From positions 1-36,537 of the forward strand of contig JABLXM010000002.1 in NCBI GenBank assembly GCA_013177815.1: a stretch of 36,537 nucleotides of DNA. Direction: 5' to 3'. The stretch comes from Anaerolineae bacterium (GTDB taxonomy: Bacteria; Chloroflexota; Anaerolineae; Anaerolineales; Anaerolineaceae). How positions within the stretch are numbered: the first letter of the stretch is position 1; each line of letters opens with the position of its first letter. Under the pieces are notes generated by a model. It made no database searches, was not told the DNA's origin, and worked only from the letters and a program-made list of their open reading frames with translations. Position numbers and translations under genes: made by a program. This document shows positions 17,048 through 26,060 of the stretch, in pieces.

Positions 17048-18520
17048 TCATTTATTAATTCGGACATGCAATTCATTTCGCACCATATTGAGATATCGTT
17101 GCACCAGTTCCAACCGCCTCAGAAAGACGTATGAAACCAACATGATCATGACAGATATCAATAGCCGTACCAACCAATCGGACTGGCTGGTGGCACCACT
17201 AACCGCGTATGCGATCAATGGTAACCCAAGAGCGAATGCGTGGTCCCAGACCACTGAAAGAATCGGAAAAGACCGCGTTAGGCTTGGATAAACCATCAGG
17301 TTGAAAAGCAGTAAAAATACCATCAAGAGATTGGATGCAGCCGCCCCCATCAACCCATATCTGGACGCCAGGAAATACAAACCGGTCAACATCAAGAGGC
17401 TGGTGGCGATGAAGATCAATGAAGTCGCCCGGATCTTTCCCATCCCCATCAGCGTCTGGTGACCACTGCGACAAATGGACATGAAAATATATGCCAGGAC
17501 GATGACCCGAAAAATGAGGGCATAATTCTGCGCGTATTCCGGCGAGATCCAGATAGCCAGGATCAGATCCATCCAGAGGATCAGCAATGCCGCCAACACC
17601 CCAATCACGATTCCGACGAACTGGGTCAATTGCCGGAAGGTGTGATATAGCGCAGTATTATCCTGCTGGCTGCTTTTCTGGCTGGCATATGGAAGCATCA
17701 CATCCGTGGCTTGCCCGGCGACAATGGACAAGCGCAATGCGACACTGGTGCCAACCGAGTACACACCGGCTGCCGCCGGTCCGAGCACAAACCCAACCAG
17801 AATACGATCAAAATGTTGAAAGAGGATATTCGCCAGACTTTGTAAAAAACTAAATCCGGAAAATCCAAGCATTTTCTTGAGTACATCTCGGTCGATCCGT
17901 AATTTAAAATCGACCATACGCAAAACGATCAGCCAAAGAACAATAAAACCAGCGCTCTGTACCAGCAACCCCCAGGCAGCCATCCAAACAAGGTTTGGAT
18001 TAATTGCCGCGATCACGACCGCTCCAGTCCACAAAGCGATATTGACTCCCAGGTCGACACCCATCGCGTAAACATTCTTGAGTTGCGACAGCAGATAGCC
18101 GTGCGGAACCCTCCCAAGGAACTGCGGAATAACGCTGATTGCGGTAAAAACCAAAGCCTGTTCCAGTTGGTGTTGCAGCGAAGCATCCACGCCCAGTTGA
18201 ACTGATATCCACTTCCGTAAAAGCAGGATGACGACCGCAACCAGACATGCCATTGGGAGCAAGATGGCGAATCCAGCGCTTAAAATCTTGGCGGGGGGAA
18301 TCGCATCCTCACCAACCTCAGAGGCAAACTTATTGACGATCACCCCCATCCCTAGCATACCCACACCGGAGAAGAGCAGGATGGAATTCAGGATCACCCA
18401 TAACCCATAGAAATCCTCGCCCATCACACGGATCGCCAGGGCGGTGATGACCAGGAAGAAAATTGTGCTGACGAAAAATAGTATGTAGTTGGATGAGATG
18501 GCTTTGAAATATCTATTCAT
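17048..18520 (-). CDS. Polysaccharide flippase (Wzx-like, MOP/PST superfamily)
   Basis: 490 residues with about 12-14 evenly spaced membrane helices and short loops. It begins with MNRYFKAISSNYILFFVSTI, followed by a conserved ALAIRVMGEDFYGLW block typical of PST exporters. It would flip undecaprenyl-diphosphate-linked repeat units to the outer membrane face. The neighbouring initiating phosphotransferase, glycosyltransferases and methyltransferase fit a Wzx-dependent pathway. The ATG at 18520 has only a weak ribosome site. The gene heads the large minus-strand cluster. Confidence 0.88.
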   Translation of the reverse strand: MNRYFKAISSNYILFFVSTIFFLVITALAIRVMGEDFYGLWVILNSILLFSGVGMLGMGVIVNKFASEVGEDAIPPAKILSAGFAILLPMACLVAVVILLLRKWISVQLGVDASLQHQLEQALVFTAISVIPQFLGRVPHGYLLSQLKNVYAMGVDLGVNIALWTGAVVIAAINPNLVWMAAWGLLVQSAGFIVLWLIVLRMVDFKLRIDRDVLKKMLGFSGFSFLQSLANILFQHFDRILVGFVLGPAAAGVYSVGTSVALRLSIVAGQATDVMLPYASQKSSQQDNTALYHTFRQLTQFVGIVIGVLAALLILWMDLILAIWISPEYAQNYALIFRVIVLAYIFMSICRSGHQTLMGMGKIRATSLIFIATSLLMLTGLYFLASRYGLMGAAASNLLMVFLLLFNLMVYPSLTRSFPILSVVWDHAFALGLPLIAYAVSGATSQSDWLVRLLISVMIMLVSYVFLRRLELVQRYLNMVRNELHVRINK

Positions 18521-18594
18521 TTGATTTAAGGATGAAGAAAATATTCTACCACCATCATCGTTAACTAATAGATCTTAAAGGGTAAGATAAACGA

Positions 18595-18822
18595 TCACGC
18601 TGTTCGCTCGACCTCGCGTTTTACCCGACCGAGTGTGTACAAAGTCGCCGCGATGAAAAGGATGACCACCCCGGCGCTCAATTGGACAATCAGCCATTCC
18701 GTGGCGACATTGGCTTCACCGTGAGCAATGTCGGTGAGCGCCAGGTGGGAGAAGAAGACACCCACCAGCGACAGGATCGCCAGCACACGCGTGAGCCACA
18801 GTTGCTTATTCAATGCGCTCAA
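18595..18822 (-). CDS. Small two-helix membrane protein, unknown function
   Basis: 75 residues with two hydrophobic segments (about WLTRVLAILSLVGVFFSHLA and LIVQLSAGVVILFIAATLYT) joined by an acidic/His-containing loop, and a basic tail (GRVKREVERTA). The TTG at 18822 is chosen because GGAGG (18832-18828) lies five bases before it; an upstream TTG at 18834 would overlap that ribosome site. I do not recognise the family. It sits just upstream of the flippase gene on the same strand and could be an accessory protein of the cluster, or independent. Confidence 0.6.
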   Translation of the reverse strand: MSALNKQLWLTRVLAILSLVGVFFSHLALTDIAHGEANVATEWLIVQLSAGVVILFIAATLYTLGRVKREVERTA

Positions 18823-18940
18823 GATAGCCTCCAATCCTGAATGACCGCTCGTATTCTTGAGCGTTGATTTTCTTAATCATACCACTGCCGTCATGATCGA
18901 TACCATGCCGCCTGTTGCAGAAAGCGGAACCTATAATGAA

Positions 18941-18967
18941 GAAGGGTGGCAGCCATTGCCACCCTTC
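18941..18967 (-). terminator. Terminator of the glycoside hydrolase/ABC transporter unit
   Basis: GAAGGGTGGCA (18941-18951) and TGCCACCCTTC (18957-18967) form an 11-bp perfect stem with a 5-base loop, 35 bp past the last stop codon of the minus-strand carbohydrate operon. Read on the minus strand, a T-rich TTCATTATAGG follows. Confidence 0.75.
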
Positions 18968-19002
18968 CCGAGGAGAATATGGGCAAAGAGGCGGTGCGAC
19001 TC

Positions 19003-19941
19003 TTATGATTTGATTACAATGCCTGTTGGCGTAAACGTTACCGGTACCGGGTCAACAATCAAATCCTGGGCATCATTCCAGACGGTTCCAAGCAAGTAGC
19101 CGTTACCTTTCCAAAAAACCAACTGATTGGCGTACGGCTGTACTGGATAGGTCTCAGGTATGATCTCACCACTTTTGTGCAGTTTGAAAGGACCCATTGG
19201 CGAGAAGCCCACCATTGCATAGCTGGTCCAGCGGCCCTTTTCTCCCCAATATCGACCCCGGTGGGCTTGAGTGAAAAATGACCTCGACGATGAGAAAACA
19301 AGATACCAGAGGTCATTCACCTGGTGAACTTGAGGGCACTCCAACTCAGCAGTTATGGGATCGACCTCTGGCGGCGGAAGCACCTGCCAATGACGCATAT
19401 CCTCTGTTACTGCCATTCCGAGGGTGCCCCGCTGATCCTGGGGCCCATCATTCTTTTTTGCACATACATAGTGGTACACCTTGCCATCCAACTCGAACAG
19501 AAAAGGGTCGCGCCAATGCAACCAGTCACGCGGGGCTGGGGCTGCTTGAGGATCATAATACCTTGGATCGATCGTCGTAACCGGGTTCTCCTCGATCTTT
19601 TGCCAGTGATAGAGGTCATCGGATACCGAAAGGGCAACACTTGGCTGTGGTCCATTCCAATTGCCAGTGTACGCCATCCAATATCTACCATTCTTTTTTA
19701 TCACCGAACCGGTCGCGGGGCAGCGTCCATCGTAAGAACCCGGTTCGCCCCTGCGCAGGATGACACCCTTGATATCCCAATTGACCAGATCTTTGCTCAC
19801 GGCATGGGCAATATCCCAGGCGGTATGTCTTTCAATACCCATAGGGCAAGTGAGGTAGAAGCAATGAGCTTCATCACCTTCAACAAAGTACCAGGAATCT
19901 CCTAAGTAGTTTCCATCGTGTTTTAGCATATCAAGCATCAT
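19003..19941 (-). CDS. Five-bladed beta-propeller glycosidase, GH32/GH68-like (clan GH-J) family protein
   Basis: 312 residues without signal peptide, so probably cytoplasmic. It reads as repeated propeller blades of the type WxxPVTTIDP, and holds the three acidic sites expected for clan GH-J: an aspartate in LGDSWYF (D15, nucleophile candidate), WRDP (143-146, D145), and LECP (E201, acid/base candidate). Members hydrolyse or transfer beta-fructofuranosyl groups. GH43-type propellers look similar, so the family is not certain. The start is ambiguous: ATG 19941 or 19938 adjoin GGGAG, and a third ATG at 19929 is better spaced. It begins within 10 bases of the GH172 gene's stop and should act on the same imported sugar. 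Confidence 0.72.
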   Translation of the reverse strand: MMLDMLKHDGNYLGDSWYFVEGDEAHCFYLTCPMGIERHTAWDIAHAVSKDLVNWDIKGVILRRGEPGSYDGRCPATGSVIKKNGRYWMAYTGNWNGPQPSVALSVSDDLYHWQKIEENPVTTIDPRYYDPQAAPAPRDWLHWRDPFLFELDGKVYHYVCAKKNDGPQDQRGTLGMAVTEDMRHWQVLPPPEVDPITAELECPQVHQVNDLWYLVFSSSRSFFTQAHRGRYWGEKGRWTSYAMVGFSPMGPFKLHKSGEIIPETYPVQPYANQLVFWKGNGYLLGTVWNDAQDLIVDPVPVTFTPTGIVIKS

Positions 19942-19949
19942 CTCCCGGG

Positions 19950-21314
19950 CTAATCTTTGTTGAAGGATCTCCGAACAGCCCTAACCTGTTCGATATTTCC
20001 TAAAGAGGCTCGGCGGGTCTTTTCTAACTTTTTGGCAACTTCTTGGTTACGTCTTTCTACGTATTCTTCTTCCCTTCTTCTTGCGATCTCGATATTTTGC
20101 TTCATCTCGTCAGTGAGCATCATCTTTTTTGCAGGCGTTGCCATAGGGATCACGGGGGCACCCTTTATGACAATGGGCAGCCGCTGTTCGAGTGGTAGGA
20201 TTTCAAATTTCTTGGAAGGCAATTTCTGGTACCAGTAAGCTGTGGAACTCCAATCATCCGAGAGGTGATTGGAGTGACCATGCTCGAATGTCACCCGTAT
20301 GCACCTTGAAAAATGTATGGGGTCAAGAATGTGAAACCTGTAACTGGTCTGATAACCAGGGATTATGCTTTCATGAAGGGCTGACCCGTTAAAAAGGAAG
20401 CCGTTGTTTTGCATTCCCCAGGCGTGGTTAAAATAATCCTCGGTACCGGTGCCATGGAGGGAAGGCGGCCAAGTATCACCGTCAATGAAGATCATGTCAT
20501 CTCCTTCTCCCCACCAACTCCCCTGAAAATGGGTGACGGAAAGATTGCATCCCACATAGTGCCCTTCACCTTCTGTCTCGAGCACTACATAATTATCCTT
20601 GGCAGATAAATTCGCCACGTTGGTTTCCGGGCTGTTGACCTGAAGTTGTGGTCCCCAACCATGATTGGGATTTTCTCGCTGCCAGTGCGCATGAAAATAA
20701 ACCGTATCAGAAGGAAGTTGCTCCTTGTAAAGTTCATAATCAATGTAAAAGTATTGACCGTACGGCACATCATTTTGATTTTCTACAACCACTTTTGCCC
20801 GTTTGTTGAATGGCATTGGAAAATAACAATTGACCGCTGCACTTCCGCCAAAGGTGTAACGTTCTTCCGGCTTGGTAGAAACCGTGATCGGAAGGGCTGC
20901 AAAATTCCCGGGGATGCTGTGACCGATGCAGAAGAAATCACCAAGTGGGGTAAGCACGCTTGGGGTATCCTGGTCATCCCAGTAAATTTTGAGTAGCACT
21001 TTTCGGTAATAGAAAGGGTCTACCGCTTCCCAGTTCAACCCAAGTGCGTTGTGGATCTCAAACACCGGCGCGACATAATTCCCTTGTACCGGATCGATGA
21101 GACCAGGCCCAAGGATTCGTCGGCAAAATTGGGTCATCCAAATATGCACGATACTGCCTGGACCTTCGATATCTGCCAGTACAACGCTTTCTCCGGGTGA
21201 TATCAACCAATAATCCTGGTTCCGTCCGGTTTGGTCCCAGCTCGACGCGCGTCCGCTGCGGGCTTTTCGAACCTTGCTCAAGTTCCCTAATAATCCAACT
21301 GGCATCTGTTCCAT
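19950..21314 (-). CDS. GH172 (DUF2961) glycoside hydrolase
   Basis: 454 residues with no signal peptide. The fold is recognisable from an N-terminal RASSWDQTGRNQDYWLISPG block and from the two conserved glutamate motifs, WWGEGDDMIFIDGD (E270) and GTGTEDYFNHAW (E292), which correspond to the catalytic pair of the family as I recall it. Characterised GH172 members act on alpha-D-fructofuranosides, including difructose dianhydride I synthesis/hydrolysis, and on D-arabinofuranosides. The last 60 residues are a charged helix, possibly for oligomerisation. AGGAG (about 21324) precedes ATG 21314. It is in one operon with a fructofuranosidase-like propeller enzyme and a sugar importer; a fructokinase gene lies upstream, which favours a fructose-containing substrate. 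Confidence 0.85.
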   Translation of the reverse strand: MEQMPVGLLGNLSKVRKARSGRASSWDQTGRNQDYWLISPGESVVLADIEGPGSIVHIWMTQFCRRILGPGLIDPVQGNYVAPVFEIHNALGLNWEAVDPFYYRKVLLKIYWDDQDTPSVLTPLGDFFCIGHSIPGNFAALPITVSTKPEERYTFGGSAAVNCYFPMPFNKRAKVVVENQNDVPYGQYFYIDYELYKEQLPSDTVYFHAHWQRENPNHGWGPQLQVNSPETNVANLSAKDNYVVLETEGEGHYVGCNLSVTHFQGSWWGEGDDMIFIDGDTWPPSLHGTGTEDYFNHAWGMQNNGFLFNGSALHESIIPGYQTSYRFHILDPIHFSRCIRVTFEHGHSNHLSDDWSSTAYWYQKLPSKKFEILPLEQRLPIVIKGAPVIPMATPAKKMMLTDEMKQNIEIARRREEEYVERRNQEVAKKLEKTRRASLGNIEQVRAVRRSFNKD

Positions 21315-21358
21315 TAAAAAGAGCTCCTATATTTTAAAAAAGAACTTCAATGACCGTT

Positions 21359-22246
21359 CTATCCCTTTATGCTGCCGCGAAGCATACCTTCTATGATCCG
21401 CTTTTGCGCCAGAAGGAAAATGATCAAAACGGGAAGCACTGCAACTGATACACCTGCCATGACAAGCGCGATATTGCCGCCCCCATAAACATTAAATAGT
21501 GACCTGATCCCTAACGGCAGGGTCATATTCTCCTTCGAACTGATAAATACCAGCGGCAAGAAATAGTTGTTCCAGGTGTTTGTAAAGGTCACTACTGCCA
21601 GGGCTGCCAATGATGGTTTTGCCAATGGAAGCGCAATCTTTGCGTAGATTTGCCAGTAGTTTGCGCCGTCAATCCTTGCGGCATCGATCAAGTCCTTTGG
21701 TAAGGTGAGGAAAAATTGACGCAGGAGAAAAACCCCAAAGATATTCGTAATCCAAGGAAGTATCAGCGCCCAATGCGTGTCGATCAACCCCAGTGTGCGC
21801 ATGATCACGTATATGGGGATGATCATGACTTGGACAGGTACCATGAGCCCAGACAGCAGAACCACAAATATCCAGTTCTTACCAGGGAAACGCAACCTGG
21901 CAAAGGCGAAACCTGCCAATGAACAAGTGATCAATTGCCCAATGGTGACCAGCCCTGCCACCTTCAGGCTATTCCATCCAAATAAGATAAAGGGCACTTC
22001 CTTCTCAAAAATGACGGTGTGATAATTGCTAAACATCCATTCTGTAGGAATCCATTTAGGCGGTACTTTGAATGCCTCGCTTCCTGGTTGCAGGGATGTA
22101 GAGAACATCCATACGAAGGGGGCAAACATGAATATCGCACCAAGAGCAAGCAAAATAAAAGAGGGTATCTTTGCCAGGATACGTTTGACACGAGCCAACG
22201 ATAAACGATGATATTTAGAATGGCTAACTTGCCGTCTATTACTCAT
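21359..22246 (-). CDS. Sugar ABC transporter permease, CUT1 MalG-type
   Basis: 295 residues with six membrane helices. The EAA loop that docks the ATPase is visible as DAARIDGANYWQIYAKIALPLAKPSLA, and the C-terminus RIIEGMLRGSIKG is typical of MalG-like permeases. It pairs with the MalF-type permease, whose 3' end it overlaps by 8 bp. The pair forms the inner-membrane channel for the sugar delivered by the lipoprotein encoded upstream. Confidence 0.93.
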   Translation of the reverse strand: MSNRRQVSHSKYHRLSLARVKRILAKIPSFILLALGAIFMFAPFVWMFSTSLQPGSEAFKVPPKWIPTEWMFSNYHTVIFEKEVPFILFGWNSLKVAGLVTIGQLITCSLAGFAFARLRFPGKNWIFVVLLSGLMVPVQVMIIPIYVIMRTLGLIDTHWALILPWITNIFGVFLLRQFFLTLPKDLIDAARIDGANYWQIYAKIALPLAKPSLAALAVVTFTNTWNNYFLPLVFISSKENMTLPLGIRSLFNVYGGGNIALVMAGVSVAVLPVLIIFLLAQKRIIEGMLRGSIKG

Positions 22247-23171
22247 AATGCACCCATTTTTGACTAAGCTTGAGCTGCACGAGGGTCAAAATCATGATGA
22301 CCAGGAACAAAACCATTGCCAATGCTGATGCATAACCCATATCAAAAGACCTGAACGCTTTTTCATAAATATAGAGAACCAGGCTTCGGCTGGCATCACC
22401 CGGTCCTCCCCCTGTAAGTACGATCATTGAGTCAAACTCTTGGAAAGCATTGATCGAATTAATGATCATCGTAAACAACAAGGTTGGGCTTAATAACGGT
22501 AGCGTGATCCCGAAGAATTTTTGAAGTGACCCGGCGCCATCCAATTCTGCTGCCTCGTAATAGTCTTTATTGATGTTTTGTAGACCAGTCAGGAAAATGA
22601 GCATTGAAAAGCCCACATTCTTCCATACGTAGACAATAATGATGGAAACCAATGCCCATTGACTACTTCCAAGCCAACGGATCGGTTCAATATGTAACAA
22701 ACCCAAATAGTAGTTGATCACCCCCAAATCCTTGTGAAACCAGAATTGCCATATCATTGCTACATAGATCATTGCCACCAGGATCGGGAAGAAATAGACT
22801 GAGCGAAAGATATTTTGAATAAAAGAAGGGAGCAATAAGTTCTGGTTTAGGGCTACAGCCATCAATAATCCAAACACGATCGTGAGAGAAACTGCCGAAA
22901 CGCTAAAAACCATCGTATTACGGGATACTTCAAGCAACCTTAAATCTGCCAACATATCGACATAGTTCTCGATTCCAATATATTGGGGCGGTTTCAACAT
23001 GTTATATTTTGTGAGACTGAAATAGAAGGTGGCAATAATCGGTCCCAAGGTAAAAACGACGAATCCGAGCACCGTCGGGAGAATGAAAAGATAGCCTGTA
23101 ATCGCTTCCAGCTTTTTATCCGACAGCGAGCGGTGTTGTTTTTTGGGTTCTGCCTGAACAGTGATACTCAC
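22239..23171 (-). CDS. Sugar ABC transporter permease, CUT1 MalF-type
   Basis: 310 residues from the preferred start. Six helices follow a basic N-terminus; the EAA loop reads YEAAELDGAGSLQKFFGITLPLLSP. An ATG at 23192 would add seven residues, but the ribosome site AGGAGAT lies inside that extension, eight bases before the GTG at 23171, so GTG is the better start. Sits between the binding-protein and MalG-type genes. No ATP-binding subunit gene is present in the window; CUT1 systems often share a single MsmK/MsiK ATPase encoded elsewhere. Confidence 0.92.
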   Translation of the reverse strand: MSITVQAEPKKQHRSLSDKKLEAITGYLFILPTVLGFVVFTLGPIIATFYFSLTKYNMLKPPQYIGIENYVDMLADLRLLEVSRNTMVFSVSAVSLTIVFGLLMAVALNQNLLLPSFIQNIFRSVYFFPILVAMIYVAMIWQFWFHKDLGVINYYLGLLHIEPIRWLGSSQWALVSIIIVYVWKNVGFSMLIFLTGLQNINKDYYEAAELDGAGSLQKFFGITLPLLSPTLLFTMIINSINAFQEFDSMIVLTGGGPGDASRSLVLYIYEKAFRSFDMGYASALAMVLFLVIMILTLVQLKLSQKWVHYE

Positions 23172-23251
23172 TTTGATATCTCCTACTTTCATGAAATGTG
23201 AGTAGTGGACGCTCGACCGCTACTCACATTCCAATAAACACCTCTACATTT

Positions 23252-24604
23252 CTATTTTGCCAAGAGCGCCTTCAATTCCTCGTCCGCACCCTTCATTGCA
23301 TCTTCTGCAGACATTTCATCCGCCATCACTTTATCCAACCAACGCATGAAGATGGTCGACATCTCTGCGTATTCAGGAGGAGCAGTAACCGGCTTGGCGT
23401 AATCGAGGCTGCCATAGAACAATTGCGCGTTCTTGGGTTCAGCCAGGAAGCCGGGCGATTCTGCCACAGAACGGCGTGCAGGGATAGCCACACCAGCAGA
23501 TACGGTCTCAGCCAGTGTCTCTTCGCTGACCAATTCCAACATCAAGGCAAAGGCTAATTCCTTGTTTTCGCTGCCCGGGTAAATTCCATAACCATCCGCG
23601 CCGAAGACGGTGGCTTTTTCTTTATTCTGTGGCCACGGCAAGACGTCATAGTCGCTGAAATCGTTCGCCATGTAGAATTGGATTGGCCAGTGTCCACCGC
23701 CGGCCATGGCGAAATCGCCGGAAGCAAACAACGTAGAGGAGGCGTTCGGGTCGGTATTGAAGGGGTCCGGCGCAACCTTATATTCGTAAACAATATCTTG
23801 CAAGAATTGAACGGTTTCGATCACTGCCAGATCAGACAGGTTAGATTCAGTCAATTCCGGGTTCATGGCAGCAGTACCGTTCGAATACAGCCAAGGGGTC
23901 ACCCCGAAGAAGTAGTAAGGCATGGCAAATCCCCATTTATCTGTTTTGCCATCGCCATCCGTGTCCTTCGTCAATTGCTGGGCGATAGCGATAAAGTCAT
24001 CCCAGGTCCAATCATCGGACGGTCGCTCGATTCCTGCTTCTTCGAAAACTTTGGTGTTGTAATGGATCATCATGTTATTCCAAGCTGCCGGCAGGAAGTA
24101 GAGCTTGCCATCCGCAGAAAGGCTGTCGATCATGGCTGGCGCCACATCATCAAGCAATGCCTGACCATCCGGACTGGACGCAATATATTCATCCAGGGGG
24201 ATCGCGAGCTCATTATCCACTGCCATCTTCACTCCCTCAGTCGCTAGGTGAACGATATCCGGCGCGTCGCCACCAGCCACCTGTGTCCCCAGCTGCTGCA
24301 GGTATTCAGCCCATGTGGTGATGGTGTTGAATTTCAATTCCACTTCCACATTGGGATATTTTTCATTGAATCGTGCAATAGCTTCACGGCGAATTGCTTC
24401 GTCGTTGGTATCACCGTAATCATAGATGACGAGCTTCGCCTCGATATCTGGTGACAGCTCGGTTGCGGGCGCTTCAGTAGCTTCAGCCGGGGATTCTGTA
24501 GGTTCTGAAGTTGCTGGTTCCTCAACCACAGGAGTCGCTACTGGTCCACAGGCGGCAAGCGCTAACGCCAGGATGAAAAACAAGCCAATTACTTTTTTAA
24601 ACAT
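23252..24604 (-). CDS. Sugar ABC transporter substrate-binding lipoprotein (CUT1)
   Basis: 450 residues. A lipoprotein signal peptide with lipobox LAAC (C19) is followed by a Glu/Ala/Thr/Pro-rich linker (about 25-52) and a two-lobed extracellular binding protein of the MalE/UgpB type. Markers are VELKFNTITTWAEYLQQLGTQ, DTDGDGKTDKWGFAMPYY and the C-terminal helix-rich end. AGGAG before ATG 24604 is well placed. The first gene of the transporter operon, it would capture the oligosaccharide outside the membrane. Ligand not determined; the operon context suggests a fructose-containing oligosaccharide. Confidence 0.92.
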   Translation of the reverse strand: MFKKVIGLFFILALALAACGPVATPVVEEPATSEPTESPAEATEAPATELSPDIEAKLVIYDYGDTNDEAIRREAIARFNEKYPNVEVELKFNTITTWAEYLQQLGTQVAGGDAPDIVHLATEGVKMAVDNELAIPLDEYIASSPDGQALLDDVAPAMIDSLSADGKLYFLPAAWNNMMIHYNTKVFEEAGIERPSDDWTWDDFIAIAQQLTKDTDGDGKTDKWGFAMPYYFFGVTPWLYSNGTAAMNPELTESNLSDLAVIETVQFLQDIVYEYKVAPDPFNTDPNASSTLFASGDFAMAGGGHWPIQFYMANDFSDYDVLPWPQNKEKATVFGADGYGIYPGSENKELAFALMLELVSEETLAETVSAGVAIPARRSVAESPGFLAEPKNAQLFYGSLDYAKPVTAPPEYAEMSTIFMRWLDKVMADEMSAEDAMKGADEELKALLAK

Positions 24605-24874
24605 TTATTTCTCCTTTTGATGTTGGCGACATCCGATCATCAAGGGCAAGGAAGCCTATTTATTTTTTAGATCGGAGGTGTTATACTGGGCACCGGCTAT
24701 CGTTGTTTCCTCCTTCGTCTTGTGCTCTGTGGGCAACCCTGACATGGCGGAAAATCGATAGCCATTTGCCTTTTTATTAACAGCATCTTTCTTCTTTTTA
24801 CCTGCCGGTCACAACCTCACTCGATATCTGGCTATAAGAAACCACCTCCTTGTCTTGTTTACGCAAAAATAAGG
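24605..24874. promoter_or_regulatory. Control region between lacI and the sugar transporter operon
   Basis: 270 bp without a gene. It holds GGCTATCG at 24695-24702 and its inverted copy CGATAGCC at 24756-24763, 53 bases apart. TTTACGCAAA (24858-24867) has the TTT-N-CG-N-AAA symmetry often seen in LacI-family operators and lies just past the regulator gene. TATAAC on the minus strand near 24686-24681 is a possible -10. I could not assign the promoter with confidence. Confidence 0.4.
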
Positions 24875-25891
24875 TCAGGCTGATGACCTTTCAACGAGAG
24901 GACAGGCTAATTTCTGAATCATAGGTACTGAAGCATCCTGCCGTTGGTCTTCTTTTAGCAGGTGCTCGACAGCCCATTGTCCCATCTGGTAGTAAGGTAA
25001 TGCTACGGTAGTCAATCTTGGTCGCGAATGTTCGGCGATTAGAAGTTGGTTATCAAAGCCAATTACTGCAATATCCTCCGGAATTCTAAAGCCAAGCTCC
25101 TTGATCGCCTCAATGGCTCCAATGGCAAGACGGTCATTGCCGCAGAAAAAAGCAGTAGGTGGTTTTGGCTTGCCCATGATGTCCATAACACCTTTGTACC
25201 CTTCATCCTGCCACCAATCCCCAAAATAGATCAGCTCCTCATCGATCGGAATTTGGTAATCTGCCAGGGCTTGTTTATACCCTTCGAGTCGACCAATGGT
25301 TGCCTGGTAACCCGGCTTTCCGTTGATAATGCCCACCCGGCGGTGCCTTTTGGCAAGCAAATGGGTGGTCGCTGCATAACCGCCCTGCCGTTCATCGGGA
25401 ATGACAGAGGGCAGGTCATTTTCCTTGCTGTAGCAATCTACCAGGATGGTTTTGGAATAATGGAAACAAGGTGGGGTTTCTATCTCTCGATGCGTTAGTG
25501 ATGCGTAAATGGTCCCTTCCACCTGCCATTCAGCCATCATCTGGAAGATCACTTCCGTTGTTTTAGGATCATTATCCCCGTCCATCACCAGCACCATTTT
25601 ATTCTTTGATAATGCTGTTTCCTGAACACCGCGAATGATATCCACACCGAAGGCAGCATCAGCGATATTGTCCGTAATCAACCCCAGAACATTCGATTTT
25701 CCTCCGCGCAATCCCCTTGCAATCGCATTGGAGCGATACCCAAGTTCGTTGACAGCTGACCAGATGCGTTTCTTGGTGGCTGCCGGGATATTCGAATTTG
25801 GAACATCATTGATTACATAGGATACCGTCGTGCGCGAAACCCCCGCCTTGTTTGCTACGTCCTGCATAGAAACTCTTTTGGTTACGCTCAA
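24875..25891 (-). CDS. LacI-family transcriptional regulator
   Basis: 338 residues. The N-terminal helix-turn-helix and hinge are [20 protein letters not shown] then [20 protein letters not shown]. The C-terminal half is a periplasmic-binding-protein-like effector domain, with the family-typical [35 protein letters not shown]. It probably represses the downstream transporter and hydrolase genes until a sugar binds. The TTG at 25891 is the start: GGAG lies six bases before it. A separate promoter sits directly upstream (25924-25952), so it may also be expressed apart from the fructokinase gene. Confidence 0.93.
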   Translation of the reverse strand: MSVTKRVSMQDVANKAGVSRTTVSYVINDVPNSNIPAATKKRIWSAVNELGYRSNAIARGLRGGKSNVLGLITDNIADAAFGVDIIRGVQETALSKNKMVLVMDGDNDPKTTEVIFQMMAEWQVEGTIYASLTHREIETPPCFHYSKTILVDCYSKENDLPSVIPDERQGGYAATTHLLAKRHRRVGIINGKPGYQATIGRLEGYKQALADYQIPIDEELIYFGDWWQDEGYKGVMDIMGKPKPPTAFFCGNDRLAIGAIEAIKELGFRIPEDIAVIGFDNQLLIAEHSRPRLTTVALPYYQMGQWAVEHLLKEDQRQDASVPMIQKLACPLVERSSA

Positions 25892-25923
25892 ACGTCACTC
25901 CAATTCTACTTAATCGTGTCACT

Positions 25924-25952
25924 ATGGTAGCAAATTTAACAGGCTTTGTCAA
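25924..25952 (-). promoter_or_regulatory. Promoter of the lacI-type regulator
   Basis: On the minus strand: a perfect -35 TTGACA (25952-25947), a 17-base spacer, and -10 TACCAT (25929-25924) preceded by TG (extended -10). It lies 33 bp upstream of the regulator's TTG start. Confidence 0.7.
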
Positions 25953-26060
25953 TAGTGCGTTTCTTCCTATGGTTCGAAAAACCATGGAATCCTTATTTGC
26001 AGCCAGTTACCGTTCGAAAACAAAACAAGGGGTAACGTGGTTAATGGGCGAGGAAGTTGC

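Noticed and set aside
24426-24620. 64-codon plus-strand frame over the binding-protein signal peptide
   Set aside because: It is antisense to the lipoprotein signal sequence and low-complexity linker.
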